Assembly: GCA_964361075.1 (NCBI GenBank) | Contig: CAYHZL010000009.1 | Coordinates: 1-40,685 of the forward strand | Direction: 5' to 3' | Source: CAYHZL01 sp964361075 | Lineage (GTDB): Bacteria; Bacteroidota; Ignavibacteria; UBA10030; UBA8401 | Length of the DNA: 40,685 nt | Made by a program: the position numbers and the translations under genes | The notes under the pieces: generated by a model | What the model saw: the letters and a program-made list of their open reading frames with translations, nothing else | Told to the model about the DNA's origin: nothing | Databases searched by the model: none | In this document: positions 26,377-33,915 of the stretch, in pieces | Position numbering within the stretch: position 1 is the first letter of the stretch | Layout of the letters: each line of letters starts with the position of its first letter

Positions 26377-27195
26377 TCAAAAAGTGATCAAACCTTTTAT
26401 TCCAATAGTTGAATACGTGATCGAATAACCTGAAAATTTTGTTGATTGATATGATCCTACAAGTGTTATTGGTCCCCAAATACTATATTCAACCCGCGCT
26501 CCCCAGAGTAATGTCTGAGTCTCATCCTGATTGTAGATTGTCAGTAACTCAGGATTAAAATAGTAAGCCCGTTCACCAATGAAACCGGAAGTCTGAAACA
26601 TCAATGACGAAAAAGGACGTGTAGTTATCTGTCCCCCGAGTGAAAATAATTTTCTTTCATCAGAAACTTGAGAATACAACGGATCAATAGATAGTGAAGT
26701 GGTAGGTGTGAGCAGCCAATTTGCACGCAATCCTGTTTGTAATGATTGAACATTTTTGTAACCAACAGTATTTACTATTGTGCCATAGAAGCTAAAATAG
26801 ATGAGATCCCAATTATACATCACCGATGCATTAAAGATATTCGTATTGTCATCGTACGAATAGACAACATCTTTTCGATTGTATGTTCCTTTTACAAATC
26901 CATAATTTGCTTTAAAATAAAATGGATAATAATTTCCAATTGCTCCAAGCACAAATGTTGTTTGACCGTAACTCCATGTAGATGAGTCAATATTCATTGT
27001 GCTGAATCCACCAATTATATAATCTCCGCTGTTTAATCCGAGAAGAGCAAAAGCATCAACTCCGCTTGAAGACATCGTGTTTGAATACTTTCCGCCAGTG
27101 TAATACAGCGATGGCGTGATCGAACCTTTTCCTAATTGTGAATATGCGTTGACTGCAAACAGTAAAAGACCAACTAAGAAAATTCCTTTTCTCAC
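26377..27195 (-). CDS. Outer-membrane beta-barrel protein, YaiO-like
   Basis: The 272-aa protein has a signal peptide (MRKGIFLVGLLLFAVNAYSQ). About ten amphipathic strands follow, ending in an aromatic residue (YSITYSTIGIKGLITF), as in outer-membrane barrels. The strand style and the TPR neighbour resemble the YaiO family, in which a TPR part and a barrel occur together. This assignment is from pattern only. The start codon is GTG, overlapping the TPR gene stop as GTGA. It probably forms a pore or receptor for the operon's product. Confidence 0.75.
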   Translation of the reverse strand: MRKGIFLVGLLLFAVNAYSQLGKGSITPSLYYTGGKYSNTMSSSGVDAFALLGLNSGDYIIGGFSTMNIDSSTWSYGQTTFVLGAIGNYYPFYFKANYGFVKGTYNRKDVVYSYDDNTNIFNASVMYNWDLIYFSFYGTIVNTVGYKNVQSLQTGLRANWLLTPTTSLSIDPLYSQVSDERKLFSLGGQITTRPFSSLMFQTSGFIGERAYYFNPELLTIYNQDETQTLLWGARVEYSIWGPITLVGSYQSTKFSGYSITYSTIGIKGLITF

Positions 27196-27818
27196 TTCGT
27201 TAATTCCAAACCCTTCTTCGCACTTGTATCCGATGAATTGAGCACGATCGCATTAATAAAATAGAATTGTGCCTTTGTTCGACTCCCCAGATAGTAATAG
27301 TTCCATCCCATATAGAGATTAGTTTCATAATCACCCGGATAGTTCTCATAGACGGTTTCAAAATATTTTTTTGCCATAACATAATTTGCAACATTAAAAT
27401 AAATCTGTCCCATCCGCAAATTTGCAGTGTAATGATATTTATCCTTTGCAATGATATTTTTATACATCTCTTGAACAGTATCCCACTTCTTCAACTCTGC
27501 ATACGGCATGGTTATCCCAAGCAGGGACTCGATACTGTTATCGCTTAACCGAATCGCTTCTTGATAATATTTTACGGATGTCTCATATTCTTTAGAAAGA
27601 TAATAGAGCCATCCGAGACGTAGATTAACAAGATAATCCGTTTTATACGAATCAAGGATGTCAAGCATTCCCTGAATTGCTTTAGGATAATTCTTTGATG
27701 TTTCTTCCTGAACAGAAGCTGTAAACGCTCGTATCTTATCATCATTTTTTTGAGGTGGATGTGTAAATGAAACACTGAAAAAAAGAATGAGAGCAGTAAT
27801 TATTTTTATTATTTTCAT
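27192..27818 (-). CDS. Periplasmic TPR protein
   Basis: The 208-aa protein has a signal peptide (MKIIKIITALILFFSVSFTH). About four to five tetratricopeptide units follow, such as VNLRLGWLYYLSKEYETSVKYYQEAI, TANLRMGQIYFNVANY and TNLYMGWNYYYLG. TPRs are protein-protein scaffolds. It overlaps the urea-transporter/M23 gene upstream (4 nt) and the barrel gene downstream (4 nt). It likely bridges the M23 protein and the barrel in the periplasm; this is inferred from order. Confidence 0.85.
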   Translation of the reverse strand: MKIIKIITALILFFSVSFTHPPQKNDDKIRAFTASVQEETSKNYPKAIQGMLDILDSYKTDYLVNLRLGWLYYLSKEYETSVKYYQEAIRLSDNSIESLLGITMPYAELKKWDTVQEMYKNIIAKDKYHYTANLRMGQIYFNVANYVMAKKYFETVYENYPGDYETNLYMGWNYYYLGSRTKAQFYFINAIVLNSSDTSAKKGLELTK

Positions 27819-29968
27819 ACCGGCATTTCCTTTTCTTTTATTGCAGCGTGAAATGTTTTTCTTGCAGATTCAAAATATAATTCGCAAATCTTTGCATCTG
27901 CATCAATCGTTATTGAACCTTTACCATCTTCCCTGAACCAACTTAATAATCCTCTGCCGGATCGTGTGTGTAATGATTGTACGACAAACGGTTTATTCTG
28001 GTCATCATTTTTTTCGAACCACAATTCGGCAGTAGAAGAGAGTTGATTCGTAAAGACGAGCATAAATTCAGAAATGAACCGTACCGTTTTTCCTATCGTC
28101 AATGAAATCGGAAAAATATCAGACCAGCGCAATCGCTCTCCATAACCAAGCGGAACACTGATGGATAACAGATAAAAATAATATAAAGCAGATTTTTTAT
28201 TGCCAAGAACATTTGCCATAAAAAATACTTTTTCCTTCGGATGAATGTATGCAATCGTTCCGTTCGATGATTCAATATAGACAGAATTCAAACTATCAAC
28301 TTTTACTTCCCATCCTTCGGTGAATTGTTCACCACCGAGTGTCCAAGAAAGTTCGAACTCTTGCCCAATACGAAATTCAAACGCACGCCGAATAATAGAA
28401 TGAGTTTCTATATTTCGGACGAGGTCATTTTCATTTGGATATTCAAAAGTACATAATTTTGTATCGCCGGCGTTCCTTTGAAAATATTGTGAAAATGGGA
28501 ACAGATAAGTTTTTTCGCCAAGACGATCCGTCAACTGAAATTGAAAATGAAGATGGGGAACTGGCGACCTTCCGCTGTTACCGCACCGCGCAAGTGTTTG
28601 CCCTTTCTGAACATGATCACCTTTACTTACCTCGAACGAATTTTGTTTTAAGTGTGATAAGGAAGAATACAATCCCTGTCCATGATTAATAATAATTGTA
28701 TTCCCCCAATTATTTTTCAGATTCGGATTGTTGATTTCGTTGTCGGGAATATTATCCGTGATGCGCACAATTTCTCCATCAAGTGGCGCAACAACGGGTG
28801 TGTTATAGCAAAAATAGTCTTCGGGAGACAATCCGTTACCTGCGTATTCCTTCCCGGATCCGTTCACAATGACAAAATCCCACGCATGCCGCCAATCTGT
28901 TTTATGTGTAATAGTACCGTTAATTCCTTGTGAGATTTTCCATTCGCCAAAAAATGGAAGCTCCGGAAAGACAAACCGGAATTTGTCAAAACGAGATTTT
29001 CTATTTTGATGATAATAATAATTTTCTTCGGGTGAACCCGGAGCGAAATACAATAATACTAAATCAGAATGCTCTTGTCTAAATTTCAATGAATAGATCG
29101 TTGCAAGAACAACAACATTGAATGGTAAAACAAAGATCGGCAATCCATGCAATCCAAAGACTTTTGAAAAGAAAATATTGAAGATCATTGAAATGACCGT
29201 TGCAATGACTATCAGAAGAATGGTCTTTCGCGAAATAATGATCAGACTTCCACCTAAAGCGAAAGCAACAAGTATTGCATTTAATGAAGTTTGAATAAAA
29301 AGTGTCGGAGTAGGATCGGGAAACAATAGTGTAACTAAAAAATAATTCAATGTATATGCGATGATACTATTCACAAAAAGAACACGAGAAAAGAAAAGAA
29401 TGGAAATTGCAATAATCGCACCTGCCAAAACATTGGACTGAAACAAAATATATCCAAACGAATGAAAATATAATCTGATATATTCCGGCACTGATTCGAA
29501 CAAACCGGCTTGCACACTGTTCGTTTTAAATTGTATCCAATCAAAGGTTTTGATAAAGGTAAGAAAAATATCAAGCGAAATGATAAATGGTAAACTCAAA
29601 CCGGGGAGATTGAATTGAGATGCAAGATAATGTTCCAAAGTCGTTGAGGTAAAAAATGTAACAACTATAAACACACAAATGAACGCAACATACAACGGGG
29701 TGAGTTCACAATAATACGCACCTGCCGCTCCAAATAAAATTCCGTTAAAGCCATAGAATCCGGTACGAATGCGTTCGTGATTGTATTTCAATCCATGCGC
29801 AAGCAAAGTAGAAATGATTGCGCCGAGCAAAGCAAATATTCCAATAATCGGACTGACAAATGTTGCTGTTAGTACGGTAGCGCCGACCCAGCGGCGATTG
29901 CTGAAAAATATTTGCGCGTAACTATACAGTATTGTATCGATGAAAATGCGTATGCTCAATCCGTTCAT
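27815..29968 (-). CDS. Urea-transporter domain fused to an M23 metallopeptidase domain
   Basis: The protein has 717 aa. Residues 1-300 are a polytopic membrane domain of the urea transporter (UT) family: FYGFNGILFG (71-80) and two half-repeat signatures, LPGLSLPF (121-128) and LPIFVLPFNV (276-285), as in LPxxTxPF. Residues 340-490 are an M23/LytM-type metallopeptidase. Candidate zinc ligands are His355 (THKTDW), Asp364 (AWDF) and His474 of HLHFQ, with His472 the likely catalytic base. NPVVAPLDGEI- and GNSGRS-like loops are present. About 220 further beta-rich residues are unassigned. It overlaps its neighbours on both sides (4 nt each). It may pass a small amide or urea-like solute and cut cell-wall peptides. 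Confidence 0.88.
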   Translation of the reverse strand: MNGLSIRIFIDTILYSYAQIFFSNRRWVGATVLTATFVSPIIGIFALLGAIISTLLAHGLKYNHERIRTGFYGFNGILFGAAGAYYCELTPLYVAFICVFIVVTFFTSTTLEHYLASQFNLPGLSLPFIISLDIFLTFIKTFDWIQFKTNSVQAGLFESVPEYIRLYFHSFGYILFQSNVLAGAIIAISILFFSRVLFVNSIIAYTLNYFLVTLLFPDPTPTLFIQTSLNAILVAFALGGSLIIISRKTILLIVIATVISMIFNIFFSKVFGLHGLPIFVLPFNVVVLATIYSLKFRQEHSDLVLLYFAPGSPEENYYYHQNRKSRFDKFRFVFPELPFFGEWKISQGINGTITHKTDWRHAWDFVIVNGSGKEYAGNGLSPEDYFCYNTPVVAPLDGEIVRITDNIPDNEINNPNLKNNWGNTIIINHGQGLYSSLSHLKQNSFEVSKGDHVQKGQTLARCGNSGRSPVPHLHFQFQLTDRLGEKTYLFPFSQYFQRNAGDTKLCTFEYPNENDLVRNIETHSIIRRAFEFRIGQEFELSWTLGGEQFTEGWEVKVDSLNSVYIESSNGTIAYIHPKEKVFFMANVLGNKKSALYYFYLLSISVPLGYGERLRWSDIFPISLTIGKTVRFISEFMLVFTNQLSSTAELWFEKNDDQNKPFVVQSLHTRSGRGLLSWFREDGKGSITIDADAKICELYFESARKTFHAAIKEKEMPV

Positions 29969-31326
29969 ACAAGAGAGAATTTTTTTAATGACTCAGGTGT
30001 CTGTTCCAATTGCATCACATAGTCGAGAGACTCTCCCTTTCGTATAACTTCAACTTTTCCATTTTCCATGATCATCACAACGGAAGGACGAAGCGTGATG
30101 AATTGCATCCATTGAGTCATTGTGTACGCTCCAACATTAAAAAGAACTACATGGTCTCCTTTTTTCATTGCGGGAAGAGAAATGTCTTCGTGAATGCAAT
30201 CGATGTTCATGCACAAAGGACCGAAGACTGAAGCATTTTCTTTTATCACTCCCGTTGCCTGCGCCGGTACCATTTTATGTTTATACCAAAAACTTGTAAA
30301 AAGAATATTAACTCCGGCATCTATTATGTATGCTCTTTTTCCATCAGAAAGACGTTTAAGGGCTGAAATTGTACTGATAAGATATCCTGCGTTATCAATT
30401 AATGCTCTGCCTGATTCCAGAATTAACATCGGCATTGAATCACTAGTTGATTCAAGTTCGAACAATGGTCCGGTGATCGCATCTGCATATTGATCGAGTG
30501 AAGGAAGCGTTTCTTCTGCTTGAAGATATTGTCCTTTCAATGTATTATGCGACGGCAATCCGCCGCCGGCATCAATATACTCAAGTTGAATATGGTGCTG
30601 CGACTTTAGCCAATTTGCAAGCGAAACCATTTTCGTCATTGCAATCCGGTACGGTTCCGCGCTCATCATGTATGTTCCGATATGACAATGTAATCCGACA
30701 AGTTTTAATTTTTTATTCACGGCAATTCTTTTTAATGCTTCACGCGCTTCACCGTTCTCGAAATTAAATCCGAATCTGTCCCATTTTGGATATACGCCAA
30801 CATCAAAATTTATTCGAATGGCGACTTCGGCAGTAAGTCCAAGTCTTCCTGTTATTTCAATGAGTTCATATAATTCATCGTAGTGATCGATATGAATCTT
30901 TGCTTTTTCACGGATCGCTTTTTCCAATCCCTCCGGTGATTTATCCGGACCGTTAAAAATTATATGTTCACCTTTCACACCAAGATGCCGCGCACGATCA
31001 TATTCAAATTCCGATACAACCTCTGCCCAGGAACCTTCCTGATGAAAAATTGAACAGACCGCATTCAAATAATTTGTTTTATACGACCACGCAAATTGTA
31101 CTTTTGGATATCGTGTTCGGAAAATGCGGGCTACGTTCTTTTGATTTTCACGTATCACACGTTCAGACATGACAAACAATGGAGAACCAAATTGGGAAAC
31201 GAGTTCTTTCACCAACACACCTTCGATTTCCACTTTCGGTTGACTGATCGTCGCGCTTCCGAATTTATTCATAAATCCGGAATATTGTTTATTGATGACC
31301 GGACGTTCGTATTGTTTCTTACTCAT
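29965..31326 (-). CDS. LysA-like PLP-dependent decarboxylase (fold type III)
   Basis: The 453-aa protein is related to diaminopimelate/ornithine/arginine decarboxylases. It has the Schiff-base Lys83 in WSYKTNY, HCHIGTY (213-219), the phosphate-binding DAGGGLP (252-258), LESGRALI (303-310) and GPLCMNIDCI (369-378). In true LysA the last two are usually EPGR and GPxCExxD, so the substrate pocket differs. The biosynthetic lysA role is doubtful and no symbol is given. It overlaps the ATP-grasp gene by 8 nt and the transporter-M23 gene by 4 nt. It probably decarboxylates an amino-acid group before or after the ATP-grasp step. Confidence 0.9.
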   Translation of the reverse strand: MSKKQYERPVINKQYSGFMNKFGSATISQPKVEIEGVLVKELVSQFGSPLFVMSERVIRENQKNVARIFRTRYPKVQFAWSYKTNYLNAVCSIFHQEGSWAEVVSEFEYDRARHLGVKGEHIIFNGPDKSPEGLEKAIREKAKIHIDHYDELYELIEITGRLGLTAEVAIRINFDVGVYPKWDRFGFNFENGEAREALKRIAVNKKLKLVGLHCHIGTYMMSAEPYRIAMTKMVSLANWLKSQHHIQLEYIDAGGGLPSHNTLKGQYLQAEETLPSLDQYADAITGPLFELESTSDSMPMLILESGRALIDNAGYLISTISALKRLSDGKRAYIIDAGVNILFTSFWYKHKMVPAQATGVIKENASVFGPLCMNIDCIHEDISLPAMKKGDHVVLFNVGAYTMTQWMQFITLRPSVVMIMENGKVEVIRKGESLDYVMQLEQTPESLKKFSLV

Positions 31327-32359
31327 GATGAAGTTCTCCGTTCACAGTAATAGTTTCAAATTCTTTTATATCGGTAATCCAATCCCACGAATATCGTATG
31401 AACATCTTTCCGACATCGTATGTGGTAAATGGTTGAATTTTTTTTCCCAACGCAAGTTTCAGAAGAGCGTACGGCAAATTCTGTCCGGCAGCAACAGGAA
31501 GATACACCCACGCAGGAAATCGAGGATTTATTTCCAAAAGAAAATATTCGTTCGTTTGTTTATCCTTTACAAACTCCAATTCTAATCCGCTTTTCCATTG
31601 CAATGCTGCAATTACTTTTTTTGAAAGACTAAGTAATGAAGCATCATGGATCGTAATTCCGGACCACCCTTTCCCTTTATCAGTGATGTACATTTTTTTC
31701 ATTGCAACCGCTCCGATCATCTTCGATCCATCTCCGAGTGCACAAACATTATATTCATCACCGGCAATAAATTCCTGAACGATAATCGGTAAACCCCATT
31801 TCGCCTGCAATTTTTGGAATGCAGTACCGGCCTCTTCCAAATTGTTTACAACTGCTGCATCATAGAAAATCCCTTTGATAACAACCGGATATTCGAAATG
31901 CGATTGTATCTTATAAAGATCCTGCATTGAAGTCGCAAGAATATTCTTTGGAACGTTGATATCAAACTTCGCACAAAATTCAGCGAGCTTATCTTTTGCG
32001 CGAAGATTAAGTTGATCTGCAGTTGGAAGATATGTTGCGATACCAAGTTCCTTTAGGCGAGGAGCCAGTTTAATAAATCCGTTTAATTCGGAATCGAGTG
32101 TCGGTATAATAACATCAATCTTTTCTTTTTCATGGATCATGATGATCCGTTGAAAAAGATTTTCCAAACCCGCAGAAGGATACGGAATGATATAACTAAC
32201 ATCTGCAACATCGGGAATGTAGGCACCAGGCTCAAGCGTATCATATAACAATCCAATAATGCGTCCGGTGAATTCACCTGAATCTTTTATAGCACGAATA
32301 ACCGGAACGCCAGGCGCCGGATTATCGACATTGTTCAATCCTGTTATCGCTACGTTCAT
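31319..32359 (-). CDS. ATP-grasp ligase, carbamoyl-phosphate-synthase-like
   Basis: The 346-aa enzyme has a Rossmann-like preATP domain (MNVAITGLNNVDNPAPGVPV), ATP-grasp lysine Lys162 in PVVIKG, Glu196 in VQEFIAGDEY, and the metal-binding Glu276/Asn278 in LLEINPRFPAW. ATP-grasp enzymes join a carboxylate to an amine through an acyl-phosphate. The nearest style is the CarB-like/peptide-ligase group. It overlaps the PqqD-like gene (4 nt, ATGA) and the decarboxylase gene (8 nt). The substrate is unknown. Confidence 0.92.
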   Translation of the reverse strand: MNVAITGLNNVDNPAPGVPVIRAIKDSGEFTGRIIGLLYDTLEPGAYIPDVADVSYIIPYPSAGLENLFQRIIMIHEKEKIDVIIPTLDSELNGFIKLAPRLKELGIATYLPTADQLNLRAKDKLAEFCAKFDINVPKNILATSMQDLYKIQSHFEYPVVIKGIFYDAAVVNNLEEAGTAFQKLQAKWGLPIIVQEFIAGDEYNVCALGDGSKMIGAVAMKKMYITDKGKGWSGITIHDASLLSLSKKVIAALQWKSGLELEFVKDKQTNEYFLLEINPRFPAWVYLPVAAGQNLPYALLKLALGKKIQPFTTYDVGKMFIRYSWDWITDIKEFETITVNGELHHE

Positions 32360-32610
32360 GCTTCCACCACTAATTGGAATTGCTTCAACTGACTCATGAA
32401 ATCGACAAAATCTCGTTGAAGATCATCCGCATCAACATCATATTCTTCCGTTATCGCTTCAATGATTGATTGTTGGTCATTCCCTTCCTGCAGATATTTA
32501 AGGATCAACTTTCCCATTTCATTAACAGTAAATGTTTCCCCTGTCGTTGGAAGAAAGAGAAACCCGTTTTCGCTCATTGCAAGAGAGGTAGAAATTTTTT
32601 GTTTATTCAT
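32356..32610 (-). CDS. PqqD-family small protein (RRE-like), first gene of the operon
   Basis: From ATG 32610 (MNKQKISTSLAMSENG), with AAGGAA upstream, it is 84 aa. The winged-helix PqqD pattern is clear: FTVNEMGKLILKYLQEGND, QSIIEAITEEYDVDADDLQRD, FVDFMSQLKQF. PqqD-like domains bind peptide substrates of modification enzymes (RiPP recognition element). The frame is open 39 codons upstream, but those residues are atypical and lack a ribosome site. No short precursor peptide gene is visible beside it, so its ligand is open. Confidence 0.88.
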   Translation of the reverse strand: MNKQKISTSLAMSENGFLFLPTTGETFTVNEMGKLILKYLQEGNDQQSIIEAITEEYDVDADDLQRDFVDFMSQLKQFQLVVEA

Positions 32611-32881
32611 AAAAAGTTTCCTTAACGATATTACATCGAATAGAATATAGGAAGAAATGTATATTAAAATGCTCTTAGTGTGAATGATCGAATTAATTGA
32701 TTTTCGCAACATGATAGAGATAGACACTGATGAAACTAAAGAGTAGTATAAAAATTACTATAAAAAAGTCTTGTGTGGAAAGGTACTAATGAGTCAATAT
32801 ACATAAAGGAAATCTTTTTTATTGGTGGGGGCAGTGCAGTTCATTTTAGATAAATCTCCTTTTATTATTTTTGAAATATGA
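32611..32881. other. AT-rich upstream region of the PqqD operon
   Basis: No gene is seen here. It should contain the promoter of the seven-gene operon, but I find no convincing -35/-10 pair. No precursor-peptide ORF with a ribosome site is evident on either strand. Confidence 0.4.
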
Positions 32882-33002
32882 GTAACTACTCACCGTGCCT
32901 TTAAAGTCATGCCATGAGTTACTTTTTGATTCGCCGCGGCGAATAAAACTTACAACATTCACCAAAACATTAGACAAACTCATGGCATGACTGAGTAGAT
33001 AC
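32882..33002. repeat. Palindromic element 1 with GTAACTACTCA ends
   Basis: The end GTAACTACTCA (32882-32892) is inverted at 32992-33002 with one mismatch. Inside is a perfect 16-bp inverted repeat AGTCATGCCATGAGTT (32905-32920 and 32977-32992). A related sequence with CCATGAGT...ACTCATGG is cut by the right window edge. Confidence 0.85.
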
Positions 33003-33050
33003 AAATATGGTTATCAATATTTTTTTTGTTAACCGTTCGAATGTATTTTT

Positions 33051-33259
33051 GTAACTACACAGCGTTATTGTTGATTCAACTAATCCCCCTAACCCCCTTT
33101 TCAAGGGGGAATACTTGCTTTAAATCCCCCTTGAAAAGGGGGTGTCCCGATTTGCTTTTTAATCGGGACGGGGGATTCGTTTTTGTTCTTTGGAAATACT
33201 GAAATTATGCCGAAGGAGTCATTCGGACCTTCGGGAAAAAAAACACACTGTGTAGTTAC
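33051..33259. repeat. Palindromic element 2 with GTAACTACACAG ends, carrying a CCCCC hairpin
   Basis: The ends GTAACTACACAG (33051-33062) and CTGTGTAGTTAC (33248-33259) form a perfect 12-bp inverted repeat. Within it lies a separate element with a perfect 19-bp inverted repeat (33092-33110 and 33125-33143, ACCCCCTTTTCAAGGGGGA). An outer AATCCCCC/GGGGGATT pair surrounds that. This is one palindrome nested in another. Confidence 0.85.
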
Positions 33260-33375
33260 GTATTTTCACAATCACCGTGCCAAGATAATTTTTTTGAATT
33301 TTAACTGAATTCAACATTAGTGCCTGCGAACAATGCATATTTTACACAGTACATGAATTTCATGCACAAAGTTTA

Positions 33376-33536
33376 GGGCATCTCTAAAAACATCGTCGTC
33401 ATTGCGAGGGAGCGAAGCGACCGAAGCAATCTTTCAATTAAAAAGAAAAAACGAGATTGTCCCAAAGGGATCCCTTCGGGGCTTCGCCAAAGAACGGCTC
33501 GCAATGGCAATTTTTTTTAGGTTTTTAGAAATGCCC
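33376..33536. repeat. Palindromic element, GGGCATCTC family (copy D)
   Basis: This 161-bp full copy is nearly identical to 10360-10519, but its 22-bp TCCCAAAGGGATCCC... insert is in the right arm (33460-33481) instead of the left. Its last end reads GTTTTTAGAAATGCCC, one base off the consensus. Confidence 0.92.
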
Positions 33537-33541
33537 TTTAG

Positions 33542-33875
33542 GTAACTACTCAGCGCAAAAAATGTATAAAATGATATTCCTTAAAAAAATCGTTATCATA
33601 GATTAAACTTTAGGGCAGTTCCAAAAATTCCAGAGGATTGTCATTCCGAGGAGCGAAGCGACGAGTTCCGAAGGAATCTGGCGAAGCCATCACTTCGTGA
33701 CCTTCGGGAGAATCTCGCCTTTTTCCTTCAAAATGTAAAACGAGATTCCTCTCCGCCTACGACGGATCGGAATGACATTGATTTATTAATTTTTGGCACC
33801 GCCCTTTAATGGCGCCGAAGCGCCACCGTTAAAAATCTGTGAATCTGTGGCATAATTTTTTCGCAGAGTAGTTAC
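33542..33875. repeat. Palindromic element 3 with GTAACTACTC ends, carrying a nested palindrome
   Basis: The end GTAACTACTC (33542-33551) is inverted at 33866-33875, and the match extends to GCG(C)AAAAAA. Inside, 33613-33804 is a second palindrome with ends GGGCAGTTCCAAAAATT and AATTTTTGGCACCGCCC. It contains a CATTCCGAGGAGCGAAGCGA block resembling the CATTGCGAGGGAGCGAAGCG block of the GGGCATCTC family. Confidence 0.85.
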
Positions 33876-33915
33876 AAAAAAAGTAATCATACATGTAAAG
33901 AGAAATACAAAATGG

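Noticed and set aside
29965..31326. Housekeeping diaminopimelate decarboxylase lysA
   Set aside because: Key motifs are changed (ESGR, CMNID) and it is embedded in the PqqD/ATP-grasp operon without lysine genes.
32611..32727. 39-residue N-terminal extension of the PqqD-like protein, or a precursor peptide fused to it
   Set aside because: It lacks a ribosome site, does not resemble a PqqD domain or a typical leader/core peptide, and a good Shine-Dalgarno sequence stands before ATG 32610.
32882..33875. CRISPR array
   Set aside because: The repeats are inverted, of several families and differently sized, not regular direct repeats with unique spacers.
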